DNA from: Prevotella sp.
Lineage (GTDB): Bacteria > Bacteroidota > Bacteroidia > Bacteroidales > Bacteroidaceae
Assembly (NCBI GenBank): GCA_017940545.1
Contig: JAGAYI010000059.1
Span: forward strand, 27,177 to 91,176
Direction of reading: 5' to 3'
Length of the DNA stretch: 64,000 nt
Positions 18,048 through 26,861 of the stretch are shown here, in pieces (positions within the stretch are counted from its first letter, which is position 1; each line of letters starts with the position of its first letter). The notes under the pieces were generated by a model. That model was not told the origin of the DNA and ran no database searches. It was given only the letters and a program-made list of their open reading frames with translations. The translations under genes and the position numbers were made by a program.

Positions 18048-18523
18048 TATCTGCGGAAGTGAAAGCGGAAGCGGTCTGACTGCAGATCCATGTAGCTGCC
18101 GTCTAACCGTCCGACGAAGAAGCCCTCACGCAAACGGTAGATGCCAAGATGTTGCAAAAGCGTCGGGTCGGTAATTTCCGGGTCACCACTTCTACGATCG
18201 TTATAACGCGGCTGATTGATAATGAGCGAGTCGCCCTTGCGCTCAAAGCGGAAAATAACATTCTTAGAAGTATTGCCGCTGGGTTCCCTGACCTCCAACA
18301 AATGCATCTGAACGGACCAGAAGGCATTCCGTTCACGCATGTCAGTAGTTCCACCTGTCTTAATGGTGTCCAACTGCGTCAGCTGCCAGAAGCCGTCCAA
18401 TTTGCCATTGCTTGAGGCTTCCAACGTACAGGAAGAAAAAAACAAAGGTAAAAGGGTAAGAAGGTAAAAAGGTAAAAGTACCCATACCAACCTATGTACA
18501 CGTTTCAAATATAATTGTCTCAT
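18044..18523 (-). CDS. Small lipocalin-like lipoprotein
   Basis: About 159 aa. The start is the ATG at 18523 because it overlaps the stop of the upstream Wzi-family gene (ATGA) and is followed by a clear lipoprotein signal: basic MRQLYLKRVHR, hydrophobic core LVWVLLPFYLLTLLPLFF and lipobox SSC. The longer upstream frame is the other gene in a different register. The mature part (GKLDGFWQLTQLDTIKTGGT, later FRFERKGDSLIINQPRYNDR) resembles lipocalin-like domains of Bacteroidales lipoproteins. Coupling to the Wzi-family gene suggests a role at the outer membrane in capsule attachment or export, but this is inference. Confidence 0.7.
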   Translation of the reverse strand: MRQLYLKRVHRLVWVLLPFYLLTLLPLFFSSCTLEASSNGKLDGFWQLTQLDTIKTGGTTDMRERNAFWSVQMHLLEVREPSGNTSKNVIFRFERKGDSLIINQPRYNDRRSGDPEITDPTLLQHLGIYRLREGFFVGRLDGSYMDLQSDRFRFHFRRY

Positions 18524-20001
18524 TGTGCTTGAAGATTTTTTACTTTTTTGCCTTTCAGCAGGGTGCCCGTCTTGACGATGGTCAGCTGGAATCCGATGTT
18601 CTTTCCATAGACGTGTCCGAAGTCGGCACCCAAAGCAGCTTTCACTGACCACCCATTCAAGGGAGAATAACAGGAAAAGTGGTAGTCTGCCTCTGCCAGC
18701 AGGTGCTGGGTGTTTTCAGGGTCTGCAAACGGCTTGTCATACGTGCCAAAACTCCGCTGGAACGTTGCCAGCAGCCGGTAACGCAGATTATAGTTCGGAG
18801 TGCCGGATATGCCGAAGTGCCATGCCGAGAAACGGTTGTTCTTGAACAGAATGGCACCATCATCATTGTATAGCGGCGACGTGTACAGCGGATTGCCCAT
18901 GGCCTGTCCCCAGTGCTGCCAACCGGTGAACAGGTAATGATTATAGAAGTTATCCTTACCACACACATGGTCGGACATGCCCTCGCTATGGTCATGATAG
19001 ATGGGGCCTCCCTGATACTTCGAATAAAGGTATTCTACCAACACGTTATTAATCCAGTAATTGCCTTTCAGACGGAAATCCACGCCTAACAGAATATCCT
19101 TGAAGTCGTAAACCACATAGCGACGTTTCTTCTTGACATTCCATTCCGAGCCCGTTCCGTAGCCGTCATAATCAAGGTGAAGCATCGAGGAGTGGTCTTC
19201 GAAATAGTGGTCGCCATAGATTCCGAAATACCAGGTGTCATAGTCGAAATTCAGACGAAACATCCAACTGCCCAGCTGGTTACCGGAGGCGTTCTGATAG
19301 ACCGTTCCCTGCTCTACCGTCTCGCCGCCACCGGGAATCAGGGCTCGCCACATGCCTTTCAGCCCTCCTTCGTTCTCGACCACATCGCCATGACCGGTCT
19401 TGTATGACTTGCCACCAAACTGTGCAGCCATCTCTAAGCCCAGCTCCAGCGAAATGGGTTTGAAGCGATAGGAGTTTCCTATTTTAATATAGCCGGCCTT
19501 GCTGTGATGCCATGCACCCCCGGTGTATTTGGACTTGAGCTGTGTAAAGTCTTTCTGCCACTTGTCGTCGGTAGTCTTGCCGTAGGCTATGTGGCCCTTA
19601 ATGCTGACCCAGCCGTCGGTAAACGGCAAGGCCCAGTAATCGGGCAGGGCCAGCCGCACCTGCGGAATGGGACGGGCATTGATGCCCAAGGTCTGGGAGC
19701 CTGTGCTCAGCAACTGGTTTTTCAGTTCCATGGGATATTCTTTGCTGCCTATGGTCAGCGTGCCATACAGCCAGCGTCCCTCCAAATAGGCCTGCTGGAC
19801 AACGACCTTGCTGGTGAAATGGTAGGCTCCGGCAACGTCAATACCGGCTCCCCAGCCGAATTTCTTGCCCATGTCGTTGGTCAGCGGGCGCTCCAACGAA
19901 GCACGCAGATAGCCATTGCTCTTTTCCAGAGAGCTGAGACCGTACTTGTTGGCATTCAGCCACAGCGGCTCATGGTCGCCACGCGACAGAGATGCCTGCA
20001 T
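18520..20001 (-). CDS. Wzi-family capsule assembly protein, N-terminus uncertain
   Basis: Outer-membrane beta-barrel protein (493 aa from the ATG at 20001) resembling the capsule assembly Wzi family, which anchors or organises capsule at the cell surface. It is rich in alternating aromatic strands (WMFRLNFDYDTWYFGIYGDH, FRLKGNYWINNVLVEYLYSK). The ATG at 20001 cannot be the true start: the frame stays open upstream to 20137 and encodes LFFIFLFFPVAAQQDDDDEE at about 20032-20091, which looks like the end of a signal peptide. No ATG, GTG or TTG occurs in that frame. A GTG at 20126-20124 opens in the adjacent frame and would give MTDGQKSIVLRRSFLFF before a poly-T run. A one-base slip there would join them, so either a frameshift, a sequence error or an unusual start must be considered. 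Confidence 0.78.
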   Translation of the reverse strand: MQASLSRGDHEPLWLNANKYGLSSLEKSNGYLRASLERPLTNDMGKKFGWGAGIDVAGAYHFTSKVVVQQAYLEGRWLYGTLTIGSKEYPMELKNQLLSTGSQTLGINARPIPQVRLALPDYWALPFTDGWVSIKGHIAYGKTTDDKWQKDFTQLKSKYTGGAWHHSKAGYIKIGNSYRFKPISLELGLEMAAQFGGKSYKTGHGDVVENEGGLKGMWRALIPGGGETVEQGTVYQNASGNQLGSWMFRLNFDYDTWYFGIYGDHYFEDHSSMLHLDYDGYGTGSEWNVKKKRRYVVYDFKDILLGVDFRLKGNYWINNVLVEYLYSKYQGGPIYHDHSEGMSDHVCGKDNFYNHYLFTGWQHWGQAMGNPLYTSPLYNDDGAILFKNNRFSAWHFGISGTPNYNLRYRLLATFQRSFGTYDKPFADPENTQHLLAEADYHFSCYSPLNGWSVKAALGADFGHVYGKNIGFQLTIVKTGTLLKGKKVKNLQAQ

Positions 20002-20367
20002 CTCTACCTTGTATTGAAGTCCTTCCGTGGGCTCCTCGTCGTCATCATCCTGTTGTGCTGCAACAGGGAAGAATAAAAAAATAAAAAAGAGCGTCGGAGA
20101 ACTATCGACTTCTGACCGTCTGTCACTCCGAGTCTTCTACTACTATATAATATATATGGTATGTTCATTGCCTCCACTTTTCTTCTTTTATTTTTCTATT
20201 CTTTTTTTTTTTACCTTTTTAAATATAACGTTTTCTGCCGACAAATATTGCATAATAGGGAAATTCCCCCCCGTGTTTAGGGAAAATCCTTTGCAAAGGT
20301 ACGAAAAAAGCCGTTACTTTGCACCAGAAAAAGAAAATAATGTTGAACAATTAAAAACTTTACAGTT
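20002..20367. other. AT-rich gap between divergent genes
   Basis: It contains the probable leader of the Wzi-family gene on the minus strand (up to about 20126), long A and T runs (20074-20088 and 20186-20213), and a -7-like TTACTTTG at 20314-20321 followed by CACC that fits the promoter of the plus-strand gene at 20368. Nothing else is recognisable. Confidence 0.4.
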
Positions 20368-21348
20368 ATGAAAAAGATCATGATAGCCCTGGTAGCACTG
20401 CTGACAATGTCAGTTTCTACCCATGCCATGAGTTACGAGCAGGCACGTAACGAGGCACTCTTCCTGACGGACAAGATGGCTTACGAGCTGAACCTGACGG
20501 ACGAGCAGTATGAAGCTGCCTACGAGATAAACCTGGACTACCTGATGGGTGTGACCAGCGTCGATGATGTCTATGGTCCCTACTGGGAGCGCCGTAACCT
20601 CGACCTGAGCTATATTCTGTTGGAGACACAGTGGAACGCCTTTATCGCGGCAACCTACTTCTACCGTCCGCTCTACTTCGAGGCCGGCTACTGGCACTTC
20701 GGCATCTATGCCCGCTATCCGCACCGTGACTACTTCTACTTCGGACGGCCGCACTTCTATGCCACTTACCGTGGCGGACATGCCTGGCACCGCATTGGCG
20801 GGCACGGCTACTACTACGGTCGCCGTCACCACTTCCGCCCCGCAGGAGGTCACCACATCGGCATGCGTGACGGATGGCACAGCGGCCACTACCGCATCGG
20901 TCGTCATCACGGCTCAACGGTTCGCCATGGCGGACGCATTGGCAGCAGTACGTACAACGGAAACTACCGCGGAAACGGCAATTATCGCGGAGATGGGAAC
21001 TACCGCGGAAATGGAAGCTATCGTGGTAACGGAACTACGGGCAGCAGACACTTCGGTAACGGAACCTTCGGTGGCAGAAGTATCGGCAACGGAACCTACA
21101 ACGGACGTGGAAATGGAAACACCCGCATCGGCGGAACAACGACCACCACACCGCGTAATAACGGCACCTTCGGCGGCGGTACACACTCCGGCGGTCGCTT
21201 CGGCGGCACACACTCCGGCGGCACCTTTGGCGGTAGCACCCGTTCTGGCGGTTCGTTCGGTGGAGGTTCGCACGGCGGTGGACACTTCGGTGGCGGCTCG
21301 CATGGTGGCGGAAGCCACGGAGGCGGACACTTTGGCGGCCGTCGTTAG
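20368..21348 (+). CDS. Exported Gly/His-rich repeat protein
   Basis: 326 aa protein with a signal peptide (MKKIMIALVALLTMSVSTHA). Residues about 22-110 form a predicted structured part (YEQARNEALFLTDKMAYELN, LTDEQYEAAYEINLDYLMGV) of a type I have seen only in hypothetical Bacteroidales proteins. From about 110 it becomes rich in His, Tyr and Gly (GGHAWHRIGGHGYYYGRRHH), then has tandem GNYRGNG-type repeats (about 193-225), and ends in repeats such as GGGSHGGGHFGG. His-rich exported proteins can bind metals, but no function is assigned here. The codons GGC/GGT repeat with high GC content, and long open frames on the opposite strand are artefacts of that. Its stop overlaps the convergent phosphatase gene by 4 bases. 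Confidence 0.75.
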   Translation: MKKIMIALVALLTMSVSTHAMSYEQARNEALFLTDKMAYELNLTDEQYEAAYEINLDYLMGVTSVDDVYGPYWERRNLDLSYILLETQWNAFIAATYFYRPLYFEAGYWHFGIYARYPHRDYFYFGRPHFYATYRGGHAWHRIGGHGYYYGRRHHFRPAGGHHIGMRDGWHSGHYRIGRHHGSTVRHGGRIGSSTYNGNYRGNGNYRGDGNYRGNGSYRGNGTTGSRHFGNGTFGGRSIGNGTYNGRGNGNTRIGGTTTTTPRNNGTFGGGTHSGGRFGGTHSGGTFGGSTRSGGSFGGGSHGGGHFGGGSHGGGSHGGGHFGGRR

Positions 21349-21854
21349 AGCTTCAGCTCGCGCACCTCGGCATTACCCATGCGCTCAATCTGGTTCATCG
21401 GCTTGTGATGATAGGCAGCCTGTATAGCCTTATTTACAATGCCATGACCGACAGCGACAACGGTTTTTCCCTCATAGTTTGTCATAATATATTTCAAGAA
21501 TCGCTGGGCTCGCTGCAACAGGCAGTCCAGCGATTCTATGTCGTCAGGCCACACCTCGTCTTTCAGGTCGGGAATAAAACGTCCTGTAAAACCACCCCAG
21601 TCACGCTCACGCAGCAATGGGGTCTGAACGACGGGAAGGCCATGGGGGGCGGCTATCAGTTCTGCTGTCTCAACGGCCCGTCGCAAGTCGCTTGACACCA
21701 CAGCGTCTATCGGCCAATGGCACATCAGCCCGCTGACCTCTGCCGCCTGTTCGCGGCCATGCTCCGTCAGGCAGCCTTGCGTCTGTCCCTGCATGATTTG
21801 CCGCACGTTGTCAACAGTCTCGCCGTGACGGACTAAATAAAGTGTTGTGTCCAT
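21345..21854 (-). CDS. Histidine phosphatase family protein
   Basis: 169 aa phosphatase of the phosphoglycerate-mutase-like branch. The catalytic LVRHGETVDN is at residues 7-16, the second arginine motif SSDLRRAVETAE is near 55, the catalytic Glu is in LRERDWGGF, and VAVGHGIVNK supplies the second histidine. The substrate is not readable from sequence. It is the last gene of a minus-strand group of four with short gaps (30 bp to the uridine kinase gene), so a nucleotide- or sugar-phosphate substrate is possible. Confidence 0.87.
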   Translation of the reverse strand: MDTTLYLVRHGETVDNVRQIMQGQTQGCLTEHGREQAAEVSGLMCHWPIDAVVSSDLRRAVETAELIAAPHGLPVVQTPLLRERDWGGFTGRFIPDLKDEVWPDDIESLDCLLQRAQRFLKYIMTNYEGKTVVAVGHGIVNKAIQAAYHHKPMNQIERMGNAEVRELKL

Positions 21855-21884
21855 CTATATGCAAAGTACTATTCCCGCAGCCCG

Positions 21885-22502
21885 TCACTTCACGTTCGTA
21901 ACGATGCCCTCAATATAGGTCTTGAGGATGTGAATACCGTTGTTATTGTATCCAGCCCAGGGAATGATGAGGTCGGCAAATTTCTTAGTGGGCTCTATAA
22001 ACTGCTCGTGCATGGGCTTCAGCACCTTTTCGTAACGGTCGAGCACCATATCGACGGTGCGCCCACGTTCCACCACGTCGCGGCGGATGTTACGAATGAG
22101 ACGCACATCACTATCGGTATCAACAAAGATTTTCAGGTCCATCATGTCGCGCAGTTTCTTGTAATGCAGCGTCATGATGCCCTCCAGAATAATCACCGGT
22201 TTAGGCTCCACATGAATGGTTTCCGGCAAGCGGTTGGAGATGACATAGGAATAAGTGGGCTGTTCCACGGCCTGACCGTTCTTGAGCATCTTGATGTGCT
22301 CGCTGAGCAGCTTCCAGTCGAACGCATCGGGATGGTCGAAGTTGATCTGCTTACGCTCTTCGTCAGTCATTCCAGTAGTGTCATTGTAATAGGAGTCCAA
22401 AGGAATAATGGCTGCGCAATGGGGTGGCAGTACTTTTGCAATTTTCTTAACGACGGTGGTCTTACCTGAGCCCGTTCCGCCTGCGATACCTATGATATAC
22501 AT
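21885..22502 (-). CDS. udk: Uridine kinase
   Basis: 205 aa cytosolic enzyme phosphorylating uridine and cytidine to UMP and CMP in pyrimidine salvage. Walker A is GIAGGTGSGKTTVV at residues 5-18, followed by the substrate-binding LDSYYNDTTGMTDEER and INFDHPDAFDW, characteristic of Udk; IILEGIMTLHY and the lid region RLIRNIRRDVVERGRTVD follow. Length matches the family. It lies in a minus-strand group with a UDG-like gene and a secreted nuclease gene, a context that fits use of nucleosides released from nucleic acids. Confidence 0.93.
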   Translation of the reverse strand: MYIIGIAGGTGSGKTTVVKKIAKVLPPHCAAIIPLDSYYNDTTGMTDEERKQINFDHPDAFDWKLLSEHIKMLKNGQAVEQPTYSYVISNRLPETIHVEPKPVIILEGIMTLHYKKLRDMMDLKIFVDTDSDVRLIRNIRRDVVERGRTVDMVLDRYEKVLKPMHEQFIEPTKKFADLIIPWAGYNNNGIHILKTYIEGIVTNVK

Positions 22503-22541
22503 CTTTTATAATTTACAATTTGACGATTTACAATTTACAAT
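22503..22541. repeat. Short ATTTACAATTT direct repeats
   Basis: The 39-bp gap between two minus-strand genes is made of repeated ATTTACAATTT-like units (at 22510, 22525 and 22533). Such units are common spacers in Bacteroidales genomes; I see no gene or terminator in it. Confidence 0.5.
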
Positions 22542-23108
22542 TTATTTGACTATTTCATCGAATACAGTCTGATAGGCCTGAGCCTTTTTCTCCACAGACA
22601 GAGGATAAGCCCGTGAACTGCTGGGCATGCGATAGAGACGAATACGACGGGAATCAACAGTGAATTCTACACTTTCGCCGACAGCAGGCTCTTCCACTCC
22701 AAACTGACGACAAGCAATCGTTGTTGATAATTGTCCTGCTGTAATAATTGCACGACACCGAGGAAGAAGGTTTAGCATCTCCTTCAAATCGGTCTCTTTC
22801 ACAACCTGTAAATCCTTGTCACTGGCCGTATTCTTAGTACGAATGACCTGCGTCGCCGTATCATACATGGCAATGCCTTTTTCTTTTAAAAAAGCGATAA
22901 TGCCATCCATATCATACGTTTTCTCTTCCTGCCGCACAAAGTGCAGTTTGTCACCAAAGAAACAGAGGCCGAAGATGCGCCACATATCGTTGGTGAAATT
23001 AGGGTAAAAGAACTTCATAGCCCACCGCTTCTCCGCCGGAGGGAAGGTGCCAAGCATAAGTAACTTGGCATTATCAGGCAAAAATGGCTCGAAAGGATGG
23101 ACTTCCAT
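22542..23108 (-). CDS. Uracil-DNA glycosylase family protein
   Basis: 188 aa member of the UDG superfamily (Mug/TDG or family 4/6-like). The N-terminal KLLMLGTFPPAEKRW corresponds to the GxxPG-like uracil-pocket loop. FYPNFTNDMWRIFGLCFFG provides the conserved Phe/Asn region, AIITAGQLSTT is the second core strand, and RMPSSSRAYPLSVEKK resembles the C-terminal DNA-intercalation loop (M/L-P-S-S). It removes damaged or deaminated bases from DNA in family members; specificity here is not known. It lies 12 bp after the secreted nuclease gene. Confidence 0.75.
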   Translation of the reverse strand: MEVHPFEPFLPDNAKLLMLGTFPPAEKRWAMKFFYPNFTNDMWRIFGLCFFGDKLHFVRQEEKTYDMDGIIAFLKEKGIAMYDTATQVIRTKNTASDKDLQVVKETDLKEMLNLLPRCRAIITAGQLSTTIACRQFGVEEPAVGESVEFTVDSRRIRLYRMPSSSRAYPLSVEKKAQAYQTVFDEIVK

Positions 23109-23120
23109 GATGCCTGACGC

Positions 23121-24176
23121 TTACTTTTGTTCCTTCACCAGATAGACGACAGTAGGCAGGTGGTCGCTGTAGCCGTTGAGCCACTGTCCGCCAGCATGTG
23201 TACGAAGCGTATTGCCTTTATATTTCCCTTCCTGCTGGAAAAGATAGTCGCGACGGAACACCTGATGCTTCAGATACTTCAGTTCACGGTAATCTTTCTT
23301 GCCGTCGAGGTTCAGCAACTTGGAAGAGAGGATAATCTGGTCGAACAGGTTCCATGCACCATCATACTGCAGGGTGCCGGTGCCTGATGCCAACACGTTC
23401 CACCAGGGATTCCACAAGCCGTCAGCCTCCTCGACCTCGCTGATTTCGCGCCGCGCTCCCAGCTCTACAGCCATGGAGCGATCCTGTGGGTCGTCGTTCA
23501 TGTCGCCCATGATGAAAATCTTGACGTTCGGGTCGTCACGCAGCAACGAGTCTTTGACCTGCCTAATCTGACGGCCACCCTGCTCACGGTAGTAAGAGCC
23601 GGAAAAACGGCTGGGCAGGTGATTCACGATGACGGCCACATGCTCGCCGGCCAGGGTTCCGCTGACGGTAAGGAAGCCACGGGTGGCACGCATGCTGTCT
23701 TCCGGCAACTCATAGATATAAGGTACGAGTGTCACGTCACGGACGGTGAAGAGCTTGGGATTGTAGAGCAACGCACAATCGACGCCACGCTGGTCGGGAC
23801 CCTCAACATGGACGAACTGCATGTTACGGGCAGCCAAGGGCTCCTGGGCACAGAGGTCGGTCAGACACTTGGCATTCTCGACCTCTGACACGCCGATGAA
23901 GGCACAGCCCACCGACTTGGGCAGCACGTCGGTACCCAGTTCGCTAAGCACACGAGCCATGTTGCGCAACTTGTTGGTATATTTCATGCCTGTCCATTTG
24001 TTGCGGCCTTCCGGCAGGTATTCGTAGTCGTTATGACCTGCGTCATGACAAGTGTCGAACAGGTTTTCCAGATTGTAGAAACCTACGGCATAGACCGAAA
24101 ATTTCTTTTGTTGAGCTTGCGCCGTTGCCATTCCCATCAGAAGGGCCAGCGCCATGAGGATAGACAGTTTTTTCAT
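23121..24176 (-). CDS. Secreted endonuclease/exonuclease/phosphatase family protein
   Basis: 351 aa with a signal peptide (MKKLSILMALALLMGMATAQA). It has the metal-dependent EEP fold: VGFYNLENLFD (Asn), GVSEVEN (catalytic Glu), VNHLPSR (His), IFIMGDMNDDPQDRS (Asp/Asn) and GYSDHLPTVVYLV (Asp-His dyad). All catalytic positions are present, so the enzyme is probably active as a periplasmic or surface nuclease or phosphodiesterase. It heads a minus-strand gene group and is divergent from a TonB-dependent receptor operon carrying OB-fold lipoproteins, which suggests joint action on extracellular nucleic acid. Confidence 0.88.
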   Translation of the reverse strand: MKKLSILMALALLMGMATAQAQQKKFSVYAVGFYNLENLFDTCHDAGHNDYEYLPEGRNKWTGMKYTNKLRNMARVLSELGTDVLPKSVGCAFIGVSEVENAKCLTDLCAQEPLAARNMQFVHVEGPDQRGVDCALLYNPKLFTVRDVTLVPYIYELPEDSMRATRGFLTVSGTLAGEHVAVIVNHLPSRFSGSYYREQGGRQIRQVKDSLLRDDPNVKIFIMGDMNDDPQDRSMAVELGARREISEVEEADGLWNPWWNVLASGTGTLQYDGAWNLFDQIILSSKLLNLDGKKDYRELKYLKHQVFRRDYLFQQEGKYKGNTLRTHAGGQWLNGYSDHLPTVVYLVKEQK

Positions 24177-24196
24177 AAGTTATAGGTTTTATGCCA

Positions 24197-24256
24197 CAAA
24201 GATAAAAAATAATTATGAAATATGAATTATAAATTAAGAATTATTTTGTATCTTTG
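24197..24256. promoter_or_regulatory. Divergent promoters of the nuclease and TonB-receptor operons
   Basis: On the minus strand TATCTTTG reads from 24204 to 24197; on the plus strand TATCTTTG is at 24249-24256 followed by GCAGC. The two -7 boxes are only about 45 bases apart and their start sites diverge, so one regulator could control both operons. Confidence 0.65.
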
Positions 24257-24291
24257 CAGCAAAATATATACTAACAATTAAATTTCAAACT

Positions 24292-26847
24292 ATGAAGAAA
24301 AAGCTGAAACTTGTTGTGATGGCTATGTGCATGTCGCCAGCTGCTTTTGCTCAGGAGGTGGACACGCTCCAAACGACGCAAAGCGGACTGCAGGATGAAC
24401 AGGCCTTCACCTTTACTGAAGCTCAGCTGGGCGAAGATGACGACATGTCGCAAAACGTGACCATCATCTCCTCGAACAACAACATCTATGCCTCACAGGT
24501 GGGATTCTTGTTCAGCCCCATGCGTTTCCGGTATCGTGCTTTTAACCAGAAGTACAACGAGATTTACATCAACGGTGCTCCCATGAACGACATGGAGTCA
24601 GGGCAGTTCCGCTATTCGCTCGTTGGGGGACTGAACAACCAGACCCGTGGTGTGGAGCACTCTCTGCCTTTTGAGGTCAACAACTTCTCCATGTCTGCGA
24701 TGGCCGGTTCAAACAACTACGACTTCCGTCCGAGCCACTTCGCCACAGGCCACCGTGCAACCATCAGTGCCGCAAACCGTAACTACACCCTGCGTGGCAT
24801 GTACACCTACAATACCGGACTGATGGAAAACGGATGGGCTTTCTCTGCTAACCTGACCTACCGTTTTGCCGACACCAAGACGTCGTACATTGAGGGTACG
24901 TTCTACAATTCCCTTTCCTATTTCCTCGGCATAGAGAAGGTTATCAACGACAAGCACTCCCTGGCCCTCGTCACCTGGGGAAACCCCACCGAGCGTTCCA
25001 CACAGGGTGCCGCCACCGACGAGAGCTACTGGCTGGCCAACAGCAACTACTACAACCCCTACTGGGGCTACCAGAACGGCAAGGTGCGCAACTCACGCGT
25101 GGTGACCGACTTCTCACCGTCAGTATTGCTGACATGGGACTGGAAAATCAATCAGACCATGAAGCTGACCACCAGCGTATTCGGGAAATACAGCAAATAT
25201 AAAGGCACCAAGCTGAACTACAACAATGCCGACAACCCGCAGCCGGACTACTGGAAGAACCTGCCGTCGAGCTACTTCGACGTCTGGGACATGACGGATG
25301 ACATAAACCGTACCCAGCAGGGCTACTACGACTTCTACACGACACGCGACTACCTGATGGGAAGCAAGGCTGCCCGCCAGATAGACTTCGACCGTCTGTA
25401 CTACATGAACAAGCAAGCCAACGCACAGGGGGCTGACGCCATGTACTTCATTCAGGCCAAGAACATCAACAACCTGAACCTCGCACTGGCTTCCACCCTG
25501 AAGACCGACCTCAGCAAGTTTTCGAGCCTGAACCTTGGCATTCAGTTGGGCACCAACAAGGGTATGCACTTCCAAACGATGGAAGACTTGTTAGGTGCAA
25601 CCATCTATCACAACATCAACACCTATGCTTTAGGAAACTACGGAGCACACCAGAAGGAGATTCAATACGACCTGAACAATCCCAACGCCGAAGTTCGCGA
25701 GGGCGACAAATTCGGGTATAACTACAACATCTTCGTCAGCAAGGCATCGGCATGGGGAAACTACACTTATAAGCGCGGACGACTGCAGACCTTTCTGGCC
25801 GCCCGAATTGGCGGTACACAAATGCAGCGTGAGGGTCTGATGCGTAACGGTCTGGCTCCGGAGAACTCCTACGGAAAGGGCGGTACAGCCCGTTTCTTGG
25901 ACGGTGGAGGCAAGGTCGGTCTGAACTTCAACCTGGGAGCAGGCAGCACCATTCTGCTGGGTGCAGGATATGAGTGGCGTGCTCCACAGGCTAACACCGC
26001 CTTCGTATCGCCGGAAATAAACAACGACTTCGTCAACAACCTGAAAAACGAGCGTATCTTCAGCGCCGAAGTGGGATATAACTTCCAGAACGCCTGGCTG
26101 AAGGCTAACGTCAACGGTTACTACAGTCGCGTAACGAACGGTACCGACTGGCAGAATTTCTATTTTGACGACATCAACTCCTTCTCGTACGTCTCCATGA
26201 CGAACATCAAGAAGGCTTACTACGGCGTGGAAGTCGGTGCACGTTTCCGCCTGACATCCTATCTCGACCTGAAGGCCATTGGCACCTGGAGCGAGGCCAA
26301 GAACACCAACAATGCCAACGTGCGGTACATGAACTCCACGAAGGGTGTCTATTATGACGACATCGTCATGAACAAGAACATGCGTGAGGCCGGAACACCA
26401 TTGTCAGCATACAGCCTCGGTCTGAGCTACCACGCCAACGGATGGTACATTGACCTGAACGGAAACTACTATCATCGAATCTACCTCTCCTACTCGCCCA
26501 GCTACCGCTACCAGAAGACTTTGACAACGATGGGCAGCGTTGACAACAACGGTGAGTACATCGTGCCAGACCAGGCACGGGGCAACGGTGGATTCATGCT
26601 TGACGCATCCATCGGCAAGTCGCTACGACTGAAAAAGGGACGCTCGCTCAGCATCAATCTCATGCTGACCAACCTGCTCAACAATACGCACATTGTGACC
26701 GGCGGTTACGAGCAGAGCAGAAGCGACTATACCGTGAAGGACGATGGCTCTTTAAATAATGTACGCGCGTACAAATTTTCTCTCAACCCGAAGAAATACT
26801 ATGCTTACGGTATCAACGGCATGCTGAACATCGCTTATAAATTCTAA
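24292..26847 (+). CDS. TonB-dependent outer-membrane receptor
   Basis: 851 aa. A signal peptide (MKKKLKLVVMAMCMSPAAFA) is followed by a short acidic stretch and a plug domain containing RYRAFNQKYNEIYINGAPMN. It ends in a large beta-barrel with many aromatic strands and the terminal KYYAYGINGMLNIAYKF ending in Phe, as expected for recognition by the BAM complex. There is no N-terminal carboxypeptidase-like domain and no SusD partner, so it is not a typical glycan-utilisation SusC. It leads an operon with two OB-fold lipoproteins (14 and 19 bp gaps). The substrate is inferred to be nucleic-acid-derived from the neighbours only. Confidence 0.88.
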   Translation: MKKKLKLVVMAMCMSPAAFAQEVDTLQTTQSGLQDEQAFTFTEAQLGEDDDMSQNVTIISSNNNIYASQVGFLFSPMRFRYRAFNQKYNEIYINGAPMNDMESGQFRYSLVGGLNNQTRGVEHSLPFEVNNFSMSAMAGSNNYDFRPSHFATGHRATISAANRNYTLRGMYTYNTGLMENGWAFSANLTYRFADTKTSYIEGTFYNSLSYFLGIEKVINDKHSLALVTWGNPTERSTQGAATDESYWLANSNYYNPYWGYQNGKVRNSRVVTDFSPSVLLTWDWKINQTMKLTTSVFGKYSKYKGTKLNYNNADNPQPDYWKNLPSSYFDVWDMTDDINRTQQGYYDFYTTRDYLMGSKAARQIDFDRLYYMNKQANAQGADAMYFIQAKNINNLNLALASTLKTDLSKFSSLNLGIQLGTNKGMHFQTMEDLLGATIYHNINTYALGNYGAHQKEIQYDLNNPNAEVREGDKFGYNYNIFVSKASAWGNYTYKRGRLQTFLAARIGGTQMQREGLMRNGLAPENSYGKGGTARFLDGGGKVGLNFNLGAGSTILLGAGYEWRAPQANTAFVSPEINNDFVNNLKNERIFSAEVGYNFQNAWLKANVNGYYSRVTNGTDWQNFYFDDINSFSYVSMTNIKKAYYGVEVGARFRLTSYLDLKAIGTWSEAKNTNNANVRYMNSTKGVYYDDIVMNKNMREAGTPLSAYSLGLSYHANGWYIDLNGNYYHRIYLSYSPSYRYQKTLTTMGSVDNNGEYIVPDQARGNGGFMLDASIGKSLRLKKGRSLSINLMLTNLLNNTHIVTGGYEQSRSDYTVKDDGSLNNVRAYKFSLNPKKYYAYGINGMLNIAYKF

Positions 26848-26861
26848 AACACGACAAGACA

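Noticed and set aside
20410-21427. Several long overlapping frames on both strands across the Gly/His-rich gene
   Set aside because: They are artefacts of GGC/GGT-rich repeats; only the plus-strand frame at 20368 has a signal peptide and promoter.
24292-26847. SusC-type glycan receptor
   Set aside because: There is no N-terminal carboxypeptidase-like domain and no SusD or glycoside hydrolase gene nearby.
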